Shown one piece after another: positions 26,647 through 35,310 of a stretch of 64,000 nucleotides of DNA. Made by a program: the position numbers and the translations under genes. The stretch lies in contig DAAQ01000010.1 of NCBI GenBank assembly GCA_001701225.1, positions 124,001 to 188,000 on the forward strand, written 5' to 3'. The notes under the pieces are model-generated. The model saw only the letters and a program-made list of their open reading frames with translations. It was not told the DNA's origin and ran no database searches. Each line of letters opens with the position of its first letter. The first letter of the stretch is position 1. The stretch is from Bacteroidales bacterium H5. Its GTDB lineage: Bacteria > Bacteroidota > Bacteroidia > Bacteroidales > Muribaculaceae.

Positions 26647-27459
26647 CTACATTGCGAATACATTGAATCCGCCGTCGACTACGGCGACGGCGCCGGTGAC
26701 GAAGAGCGATGCGTCGGAGATGAGATACTGTATGGTGCCGCAGAGCTCTTCGGGCTTGCCGAAGCGCTTGAAGGGGGTCTGGCGTATCACGTCCTCGCCG
26801 CGCGGTGTCAGCGAGCCGTCGGGGTTGGTGAGCAGCGAGCGGTTCTGGTTGGTGAGGAAGAAGCCGGGAGCGATGGCGTTGACCCTGATGCCTGAGGTGA
26901 ATTTGGTGGCAATCTCGTTGGCCATGAAGGCTGTGAAGTTGTTGATTCCAGCCTTGGCGGCGGCATAGCCCATCACGCGCGTCATGGGGCGGAACGATGC
27001 CATGGACGAGAAGTTGACGATGGCGCCCTTGCCTGCGTCGACCATCGGCTTTAGGAATACCTGCGTGGGTATCACGGTGCCGGTGAGGTTGACGTTGAGC
27101 ACCTTCTCGAATGCCTTGACGTCGATGTCGAAGAATGTGCCGGTCGGTGCGATTGTCGCGCCGGGCATATTGCCTCCGGCGGCGTTGAGCAGCGCGTCAA
27201 CACGTCCGTATCTGGCCATGATCTCGTCACAGTTGCCTTGAACCACGGCATGGTCCATCACGTCGGTGACGAGGAACATCGCCTCGCCCCCTTCGGCCTC
27301 AATCTCGGCCACGAGTTTGTCGCCCTCTTCCTTGCGGCGTCCCATCAGCACCACTTTGGCACCCTCCGAGGCCAGATATTTGCCTATGCATGCGCCGAGC
27401 ACGCCGGTACCGCCTGTGATGACTACGACTTTGTCCTTGACAGAAAATAGTTCGTTCAT
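26647..27459 (-). CDS. SDR-family D-mannonate oxidoreductase (fructuronate reductase)
   Basis: The 270-residue short-chain dehydrogenase has the NAD(P) motif GGTGVLGACIG (residues 16-26), LLNAAGGNMPG, the catalytic Ser in FSSMASF, and YAAAKAG supplying Tyr and Lys. The ending VTGAVAVVDGGFNVFAM is typical. In Bacteroidetes this SDR type substitutes for classical UxuB and interconverts fructuronate and mannonate. The identification rests on its place six bp after uxuA in the glucuronate operon. Confidence 0.85.
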   Translation of the reverse strand: MNELFSVKDKVVVITGGTGVLGACIGKYLASEGAKVVLMGRRKEEGDKLVAEIEAEGGEAMFLVTDVMDHAVVQGNCDEIMARYGRVDALLNAAGGNMPGATIAPTGTFFDIDVKAFEKVLNVNLTGTVIPTQVFLKPMVDAGKGAIVNFSSMASFRPMTRVMGYAAAKAGINNFTAFMANEIATKFTSGIRVNAIAPGFFLTNQNRSLLTNPDGSLTPRGEDVIRQTPFKRFGKPEELCGTIQYLISDASLFVTGAVAVVDGGFNVFAM

Positions 27460-27465
27460 AATGTA

Positions 27466-28638
27466 TTATGCTTGGTTGTTGTTTTCCTGACCTATTGTTG
27501 CCATGATGCCCGAGACCATGCCGAGCGCGAGCATACGGCCATGGAACGAGTATCCGGCATTATATCCCATCTTCTCGTCGCCGAGCATGAGGGGGGCGTG
27601 GTCCACACGCATGGGCACGCCGGGACGACGTGTCTCGAAGGTGCGTATCACGTCGATGAGGCGCGGGTCGAGATGGCTCGACTCCTTGAAATCGCCGTTG
27701 GGGAGCACGCGGCAGATGCGGGCATGCACGAAATGTGTGCGGTCGGCATATTTGCGCGCCAGCGCGGGCACGTCGTTGTGGGCTCCGCCGCTGAGCGACC
27801 CCGCGCAGAATGTCAGTCCGTTGTGCTGATTGGGCACGGCGTTGAGGAACCACTCGATATCCTCGTCGCAGGTGACGATGCGCGGCAGTCCGAGTATCTG
27901 CAACGGGGGGTCGTCGGGATGCACGCACATGTCAATGCCATACTCGTCGCACACGGGCATGATGGCCTCGAGGAAATATTTCATGTTCTCGCGCAGCTTG
28001 TCGCGGTCGATGCCGTCGTAGAGCGCGAGCAGCTTGCGGAAGGTCTCGACGGGTGCCAGGTCATCTTCAGAGATATTGCCGTTGACGAATCCCTGGGTCT
28101 TGACGATGATGTTCTCGACCAGACGGTGCTCCTGTCCGGGAGTCATCCCGGCCTTGATTTCCTCGAGGCGTGCGCGGGTCTCCTCGTCATAGTCGTCGAT
28201 GGCCCCCGGACGCTTGAGGATGTAGACGTCGAAATATGCGAACTCGGCGCGGTTGAAATAGAGGTTTGTCGTGCCGTCGGGATTGGGATAGTCGAGGTCC
28301 GTGCGGGCCCAGTCGAGCACAGGCATGAAATTATAGCAGATGGTCTTCACTCCGGCTTTGCCGAGGTTGGCGAGGCTCTCCTTGTAGTTCTCGATGAGCC
28401 TGTCGCGGTCTGGCCCGGCATACTTGATTGACTCGCTCACCGGCAGGCTCTCCACCACCGACCAGCGCAGGCCGTGCTCCTCGATATAGTTTTTCATCTT
28501 CATCACCTCGTCATAGCTCCACACCTCGCCGTTGGGGATGTGGTGGAGTGATGTCACTATGCCTTCGACACCTATCTGTCTGAGCATGTCAAGGGTGATT
28601 TTGTCGTTCGGACCGAACCACCTCCAAGTCTTTTCCAT
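27466..28638 (-). CDS. uxuA: Mannonate dehydratase
   Basis: The 390-residue protein converts D-mannonate to 2-keto-3-deoxygluconate. Family blocks include MEKTWRWFGPNDKITLDMLRQ, GVEGIVTSLHHIPNGEVW, the metal-ligand stretch MCVHPDDPPLQILGLPRIV, LTFCAGSLS and MRVDHAPLM. It follows the GH115 alpha-glucuronidase by 15 bp and precedes the oxidoreductase by six bp, so released glucuronate can pass through fructuronate and mannonate to KDG. A uronate isomerase is not in the window. Confidence 0.95.
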   Translation of the reverse strand: MEKTWRWFGPNDKITLDMLRQIGVEGIVTSLHHIPNGEVWSYDEVMKMKNYIEEHGLRWSVVESLPVSESIKYAGPDRDRLIENYKESLANLGKAGVKTICYNFMPVLDWARTDLDYPNPDGTTNLYFNRAEFAYFDVYILKRPGAIDDYDEETRARLEEIKAGMTPGQEHRLVENIIVKTQGFVNGNISEDDLAPVETFRKLLALYDGIDRDKLRENMKYFLEAIMPVCDEYGIDMCVHPDDPPLQILGLPRIVTCDEDIEWFLNAVPNQHNGLTFCAGSLSGGAHNDVPALARKYADRTHFVHARICRVLPNGDFKESSHLDPRLIDVIRTFETRRPGVPMRVDHAPLMLGDEKMGYNAGYSFHGRMLALGMVSGIMATIGQENNNQA

Positions 28639-28653
28639 ATATGCGGTTTTTTG

Positions 28654-30993
28654 TCAGTTGTTTCTGTATATCGCCATGCGGTCTATGACAACCCCTTCGG
28701 TCAGGGGTGTCAGGGTCACCTTATTCTTTCCTCCCTGCGCGGGGCTGAACGTGATGCGTCTCACGGCCTGTCCTCGCAGTATGTTCTGTTTCCATTCCTC
28801 GCTGCGCCCCTGTGTGGCATAGTTCACGGTGCGAGGCTCGGAGCCGTTGATGCTCACCGTCATTGACAGCGCGTCACCCTCAACGGGGTGTGTGGGGAGC
28901 ATCATCAGCTCTACCGCCAGCGAGTCGGCAGCGGGGATGTCGAACGTAAAGGTGACAGGCTCCCCCTTGTGCAGCGCCACACTGCGGGCGCCGTGTCCGA
29001 GGCCGGGATGCGGTGTGCACTCACCGGCGGCATCCATGCCGTCGAGAGTCATCAGAGGTTCTTGGGTATAGGGATAGGGGACGCGGGCCTCCTCGTGTGG
29101 CACAGGGCCGAAGACGGCCAGCTTGCGGGGCTCATGCGACATGATGCCACGCCATTTGCCGTTGTTGGCAATCCCTTCGTTATATGTATATGTAAGGGCT
29201 ATGATGCTGTCGAGGGCCATGTCCGAGGCCGCCCATGAAGCCTTGCCGTAACGGGCGAGCTGCCCTGCGAGGGTCTTGACGTTCATCTGCGTGGCACCCT
29301 GCACGGGATATTTCACAAGCTGGAAGAAGGCGTCCTTACGGCTGTCAGGCACGAGTCCCCACATTGCCTCCACGTTGTCTGAGATTGACATGTAGGCCGC
29401 GAGCCTGTCCCTGACCTCCCTCTCGGTCCAGGGGATGTCGCGGATTGTTGACCAGTACTTTCGGTCGGCCTCCTCGGTGCGGGTGCCCCCCATGAACTCG
29501 GGCTTGCGTATCTGTGCCAGGCGGTAGTGTTCGTCCATCACCGTGGCGATGCGCCCTCCCAGCGTGTCGCCGAACTCACGGGCATAGAATCCGGCCTGAT
29601 GGTTCCTGACCCCTCTGGCCCGGACGCCGTCCATGTCCCATGCCATATCCATGAAGAGCTCGGTCTGATACTCTGCCGGCTTTATGTCGCCGACATTGAG
29701 TATCCACATATCGCGTATGCCCTTGTCGTAGGCCATCGACATCTGCTGCCACAGCAGATAGGGGCTGAAGGTACAGAGCCACAGGTAGTCGTGAGGACGT
29801 CCCCAGTATGACACGTGGTAATATATGCCGTTGCCACCCTTGCGGGCCCTCTCAACTTCGGTAGGGAAATGGCGTATGTATCCGTAGTTGTCGTCGCACC
29901 ACATCAGGGTCACGTCGTCGGGCATCTCGAGTCCGGCGTTATAGACATCAAGCACCTCCTTGTAAGGGATGAATACCTGAGGCACCTCCTTGACATCCTT
30001 GTTGACATGCCGCGCTATGAGTCCGCGCTGGTCGGCGAGCACCCTGCCGAGGGCTTCCTTCTGCTCTTCGACGCTCTTTGCGCCGAGCATCTTGCTGTCG
30101 TGGACTCCGCGCATCCCGAGGGTGTAGACAATCTCCTGTCCGGCAACCTCCCTGACCCTCTGCTCCCAGAAATCGTACACGCTGTCGCGGTTGTTGATAT
30201 AGTCGTATGCGCCCTTGCCTCTCGCGGGCCACTCGCCCGCGGTGCTCGACGCCATCGGCTCGCAATGCGAGCCACCTATATAGATGCCATATCTCTCGGC
30301 TACCTCACGGTTGCCCGGGGTGAGGAAGAAGGGACGTGTGCACTCGTGCATTGCGGGCCAGTAATAATTGGCTCTCAGGCGGGTCATCAGCTCAAAGATT
30401 TTCGCGTTTGTCCTCGGCCCGATGGTGTGCAACCCACATTCGGCCTCGAATGTGGTGCCGCTCCAGGGCATCAGTCCCCAGTCCTCGTCATTGATGAATA
30501 TGCCCCTGAGCCTGACCGACGGCGACTGGATGGTGCGGAATCCCGCCGGAATCTCCAGCGAGTCCTTAGGCTGCGGCGTCACGTCGGCCCACCACTCCCA
30601 GGGCGACACCCCGAGCATACGCGACAGCTCCATCATGCCGTACATGGTGCCGTGACTGTCTGAGCCTGCTATGACGATGCGGCCGTCGGGCAATGACTCA
30701 AGCATGAATCCCTCGTGCCGTCCGCGCAGGTCGGCATAGTCGAGGCCGAGGGTGTCGAGGAGCGGATTGACGCCAAGCGTGCCGACAATGATGTCAGCCT
30801 CCCCGGCAGCGGTCTCAGCGGGTGCCCCGAGCACCGAGTGGAGGTCACTCTCAAGTATCCCGAAGGCTGTTTTCACATGCACGGCCTCGGCCTCGTCGAG
30901 CGACACCCTTATGGGTTCGCCGTGGCGCAGCACGGCGGCGTGGGCTGCCACCGAAACGAGTATCAGGGTGAGTAATGCGGACAGTCTGTTCAT
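28654..30993 (-). CDS. GH115 alpha-glucuronidase, secreted
   Basis: The 779-residue protein has a signal peptide (MNRLSALLTLILVSVAAHAA) and the GH115 layout: an N-terminal domain with GFMLESLPDGRIVIAGSDSH and GTMYGMMELSRMLGVSPWEWW, the barrel with RGIFINDEDWGLMPW, LRANYYWPAMHECTRPFF and VTLMWCDDNYGYIRHFP, and WILNVGDIKPAEYQTELF. GH115 enzymes remove glucuronic or 4-O-methylglucuronic acid from internal sugars, best known on xylan. Here it heads an operon with uxuA and an oxidoreductase and sits divergently from the hybrid regulator. It is shorter than many GH115 proteins (often over 800 residues), with a reduced C-terminal domain. Confidence 0.92.
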   Translation of the reverse strand: MNRLSALLTLILVSVAAHAAVLRHGEPIRVSLDEAEAVHVKTAFGILESDLHSVLGAPAETAAGEADIIVGTLGVNPLLDTLGLDYADLRGRHEGFMLESLPDGRIVIAGSDSHGTMYGMMELSRMLGVSPWEWWADVTPQPKDSLEIPAGFRTIQSPSVRLRGIFINDEDWGLMPWSGTTFEAECGLHTIGPRTNAKIFELMTRLRANYYWPAMHECTRPFFLTPGNREVAERYGIYIGGSHCEPMASSTAGEWPARGKGAYDYINNRDSVYDFWEQRVREVAGQEIVYTLGMRGVHDSKMLGAKSVEEQKEALGRVLADQRGLIARHVNKDVKEVPQVFIPYKEVLDVYNAGLEMPDDVTLMWCDDNYGYIRHFPTEVERARKGGNGIYYHVSYWGRPHDYLWLCTFSPYLLWQQMSMAYDKGIRDMWILNVGDIKPAEYQTELFMDMAWDMDGVRARGVRNHQAGFYAREFGDTLGGRIATVMDEHYRLAQIRKPEFMGGTRTEEADRKYWSTIRDIPWTEREVRDRLAAYMSISDNVEAMWGLVPDSRKDAFFQLVKYPVQGATQMNVKTLAGQLARYGKASWAASDMALDSIIALTYTYNEGIANNGKWRGIMSHEPRKLAVFGPVPHEEARVPYPYTQEPLMTLDGMDAAGECTPHPGLGHGARSVALHKGEPVTFTFDIPAADSLAVELMMLPTHPVEGDALSMTVSINGSEPRTVNYATQGRSEEWKQNILRGQAVRRITFSPAQGGKNKVTLTPLTEGVVIDRMAIYRNN

Positions 30994-31022
30994 GATTTCA
31001 GATGGTAAGGGTTACACGATGG

Positions 31023-31081
31023 CAAAGTTAGCAATTATTCTTGTTTCAAGTGCGGGTTTTATGTTTCAAATACGGGTTATA
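31023..31081 (-). promoter_or_regulatory. Promoter and tandem operator upstream of GH115
   Basis: On the minus strand TAACTTTG (31030-31023) is the -7 box. Twelve bp upstream are two tandem 20-bp units on the plus strand, TGTTTCAAGTGCGGGTTTTA (31042-31061) and TGTTTCAAATACGGGTTATA (31062-31081), identical at 17 of 20 positions. Read on the minus strand the unit is TAAAACCCGCACTTGAAACA, resembling the repeats upstream of susC (GAAAATCCACCCTATCTGAAC-like). This suits an AraC-type domain such as that of the hybrid regulator. Confidence 0.65.
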
Positions 31082-31159
31082 AGTCTGTCATTTTATTCAT
31101 TCGACAATGTTTTTTAATCAAATCCGTCCGGCGGGGTGCGTTGATTGAACTATTCTTCG

Positions 31160-31167
31160 TATATTTG
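31160..31167 (+). promoter_or_regulatory. -7 box of the hybrid regulator gene
   Basis: TATATTTG lies 46 bp before the ATG at 31214. The -33 region is only a partial match (TTG at 31141-31143). Between this promoter and GH115 the 220-bp divergent gap also holds the tandem operator. Confidence 0.5.
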
Positions 31168-31213
31168 CAACGCAAGTCCGCAAGGGCCACCTTAAACCAA
31201 CCAGAAGACAGAG

Positions 31214-34200
31214 ATGCGACGCTACCTGCTTTACGTCATCCTTTTCATGCTGCCATTGCTCTCAGCCGCTGTCACCGTGAGCCCCAACATCAGGCATATC
31301 GGTGTCAAGGAGGGTCTGAGCAACGGTTTTGTCAATGACATGACCCTCGATTGCCGCGGGTTCCTGTGGGTGGCGACGAACTCGGGCCTCAACCGCATCT
31401 CGGGGAGCAACATCGAGCGTTTCACGCGTGGCAACTCGGAGATACCCAGCGATGAGATTGTCTGCCTTTTCTATGACGCGCGCACCTCGCGCCTGTGGAT
31501 GGGGACACGCCTGCGTGGAATCGGGATTTATGACTGCAACACCGGGAAATTCACCACCCTGACCTCGGAGGACGGGCTGCTGAGCCACGACATAGCCGAC
31601 ATAAGCCGTGCCGCCGACGGAGGACTGTGGATATTGCACCGCATCAAGGGAATACAGCATTACGACCCCAAGACCGACACATTCACCAACTATCCAGACA
31701 CGGAGTTTCCCGAACTGGCCCACCACACGCGCGTGCTTGTCGATGACGGGGCCGGAAAGCTCTATGTGGGGCAGTTTGGCAACGGACTGACGGTGGTCGA
31801 TGTGAACCGCCGCAAGGCCGAAAATTTCAAGACCGCAGGTGGAGCCCCCCCCTAATAATCTAATATCCAACTATATACGCATAGTCAAGATTGACTCGCG
31901 CCAGAATGTCTGGATTGGCACCAACAAAGGGGTTGTGATGTTCAACCCTACCACTCGCCAGTTCAGGCCCGTGCCGGTACGTCCCGGAACGATGAATGTC
32001 GACAATATCTATGACATATCCGAGACACTTGACGGACATATAGTCCTTGCATCCGATCTCGGCGAGGTCACCCTGCTTGACCTGCGCACAGACTCGGCCA
32101 CGGCCCAGGCCTATTATGGCGTGCAGTCCGTGAGTCCGTCGCAGAGCGGACTATCCTCACCCAACGTCCGCAAGATATGCGAGGACGGATACGGAAATAT
32201 CTGGGTCGGCCACTACAGCACGGGAGTCGATTTCATACCTTCGACCGTCACTGAGTTCAAGACCGACAACCTCAGCTCTGTATTCGGCGCACCCCAGCGC
32301 ATATATGGCATAGATTCGGATTACGAGGGCAACCTGTGGATAGGTGGCGAGAACTCGCTCGCGCTCTACCGCAACGGCACCGTGGTGCGACGCTGGGATC
32401 TCGGGCCATATCTCAACCGTCACCGCTCTGTGGTGTCTGTGGTCTATCCCGACCGCAAGGGCAACATCTGGCTCGGGGTCAACGACGTCGGTGTCATCAA
32501 GTTTGATGTCGCGGCAGACCGCTTCGAGCATATCGACCTGGGCCAGACGTTCAACGTCGGCGCCTTCCTTGAAGACCGTGACGGACGTATATGGATAGGC
32601 ACCGAGGTCGGCCCCGCCAACTCGCTATACTCGTACCGCGACGGTGTGGTGACACCCGAGAAGGTCTATAACGACGATATGCCCCGTCCCACAATCTCGG
32701 CCCTGATGAAGGATTCGAAAGACCGCCTGTGGGTCGGCACGATGGGCAAGGGGCTCTTCGTGTTCGAGACCGACGGGGTGCGCCGGGTGCGCATAGACGG
32801 ACGTGACGGCCTCCCCTCGAACAATATAAACCAGCTCTATCAGGACAGCGACGGCAACGTGTGGGTGGCTACCGACGAGGCACTTGTGAAGATGGCCGAC
32901 GAGGACAACCCCGGCAAGATGGAGATATTCAACCACGACGACGGTCTTGCCGAAGACAATATCCGCTCGGTGTGCGAGGACCTGAAGGGCAACATTTGGG
33001 TATCGACATATTCGGGTGTCTCATGTCTGCGCAAAGGACGCGACAGGTTTGAGAATTACGACTATCGCGACGGTCTCCCCGAGAGCGGCTTCTCGGCCGC
33101 GTCGGTGGCGCTTATACCCGACGGTACCCTCTACTGGGGCTCGATAGGTGGCCTGAGCTCGCACAGTCCGCATATATCCAAGGTCAAGAATCCGTCGCCT
33201 GCCGTCAGGCTGGTGAGTGTCGAGAACGTGACCGCCAAGGGTAACCGCCGCATATTCGGCGGACGTGACGGTGACATACGGGTGCCGTATGACGAGAACT
33301 CGCTGCGCATACATTTTTCTGTCGACAACTATGCCGAGGCACCGCAGACCGAATATTCGTATCTGCTCGAGGGTGTCGACCGCGAGTGGCAGTATATCGG
33401 CAACGACAATTCGGTATATTTCAAGAATCTCGCACCGGGCAAATACCGTCTTAAGCTAAGGGCACGCCTCAAGAACGGCGAGTGGAACGATGCAAACACA
33501 CACTCTCTCAATATTACCGTCAGTACTCCGTTATGGCAGACGTGGTGGGCTATCACATTATATATAATAGCTGTGACCCTGATTGTGTGGTATGTGCTCC
33601 GCTCGTACAAGAAGCGCCTCAAGCTGCACAGCAAGTATGAGATTCAGCGCCGCTATCTCGACATGGAGCGCAAGCGCCGCCAGGAGGAACAGGACCTGAA
33701 CGCCGAGCGCATGCGGTTCTACACCAACGTGGCCCACGAGCTGCGCACTCCCCTTACGCTCATACTCGGCCCACTCGAGGACCTTGCGCAGGACAAGCTG
33801 TTGCCCGCAGCCTTTGTGCCGCAGATCAAGAGCATACACGGCAATTCGGTGCGGCTGCTCAACCTGATAAACCAGATTATGGAGTTCCGCAAGATGGAGA
33901 CGCAAAACCGTCAGCTATCCGTGGTGCGCGGCAGCCTCTCGGATCTCATAACGGAGATAGGACTGCGATATAAGGAGCTCTACAAGAATGAGAATGTCGA
34001 GTTCCGCCTGTCGGTCGAGCCCCTGAGCCCGCGCATGTATTTCGACCGCGAGATAATCACCACCATAGTCAATAATTTCATCTCCAATGCCATAAAATAT
34101 ACGGGGCAGGGGCATATCACACTCTCGCTCGACGCCTGTATGCACGAAGACGAACAGTATGCCCGCATATCCGTCGAGGATACGGGCTACGGCATAGAGG

Positions 34201-35285
34201 CCGACGTGCTTCCCCGCATATACGACCGCTATTTCCAGGCCAAAGGCAAGCATCAGGCCTCGGGGACAGGCATCGGGCTTGCCCTGGTCAAGTCGCTTGC
34301 CGAGCTGCACAAGGGTCTGCTCCGTGTCGAGAGCAAGCTTGGCGTCGGCTCGACATTCAGCTTCCTGATACGCATGGACGAGATATATCCCGACGCCATC
34401 CATCAGGAGAGCCCCGAGCCCGAGAAGAAGGATGAGGCCGGAGGTCTGGAGACATCCCCGGTCGAGAACCGTCCCGTGGTGCTGGTGGTCGAGGACAATG
34501 CCGACATACGCGACTATGTGGGCAAATCGCTTCTGGGCGACTATACCGTCATCAGTGCCTCTAACGGCAACGAGGGTCTTGACATGGCCCTGCGCAATAC
34601 GCCCGACATCATTGTCAGCGACATCATGATGCCTGGCATGAGTGGCATAGAGCTGTGCCGCACCCTCAAGGCCGACATACGCACCTCGCACATTCCCGTC
34701 ATACTCCTCACGGCCAAGGACACCACCGCCGACAAGGAAGAGGGATATGAGAGCGGCGCAGACTCATATCTGACCAAGCCGTTCAGCGCCAAGCTGCTCA
34801 AGACCCGAATAGCCAACCTGCTCGAGGGACGCAGGCGCCTGTCGCGCACGGTGGCCGAGCATGCCTCATCGGGTGTGGAGGTCACTCCCCATCCCGAACC
34901 TGAGGTCTCCCCCTCGCCCGATGTGCCGGAAGAGGCTCCGGTGATGCCGAGACTCAGCAAACTCGACCGTGAGTTCCTCGACAAGCTCGACACGCTCATC
35001 AACGACAACATGACTACCGCCAAGATTGACATGGCATTCCTGACGGACAATATGTTCATGAGCCATTCGACATTCTACCGCAAGGTCAAGGGGCTCACCG
35101 GCCTGACGCCTGTCGAGTATGTGCGCAAGGTCAAGCTCGGCAAGAGTATCGAGCTGCTCAAGAGCCGCGACTACAGCATAGCCGAAATATCATATATGAC
35201 GGGCTTCAACAGTCCGGCCCACTATCGCGAGGCGTTCAAGGACGAATACGGCATGTCGCCCTCGCAGTTCCTCAAAAATAACTGA
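31214..35285 (+). CDS. Hybrid two-component system regulator, frameshifted at a C8 tract
   Basis: Two frames join to encode one regulator of about 1357 residues. The first runs 31214-31855: signal peptide MRRYLLYVILFMLPLLSAA and beta-propeller repeats (LSNGFVNDMTLDCRGFLWVA). The second continues to 35285 with further Reg_prop repeats, a Y_Y_Y domain, a membrane helix near 773, HisKA (phospho-His near 841, VAHELRTPL), an ATPase domain (DTGYGIE, GTGIGLALVKSLAELH), a receiver (Asp near 1136, SDIMMPG) and a C-terminal AraC helix-turn-helix. The break is at C8 (31845-31852): seven Cs would give AGGAPPNNLISNYIR with no interruption. Such regulators sense oligosaccharides in the periplasm and activate adjacent utilisation genes. 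As written the gene is off. Confidence 0.92.
31845..31852 (+). repeat. C8 homopolymer tract inside the regulator gene
   Basis: Eight consecutive C residues follow GGAG and precede TAATAATC. With eight Cs the first frame ends at TAA (31853-31855); with seven the reading frame continues for another 1140 codons. The tract is a candidate slipped-strand switch, and also a classic site for sequencing error. Confidence 0.85.
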
Positions 35286-35310
35286 AAAATCCAGACAGTC
35301 AACTTATACC

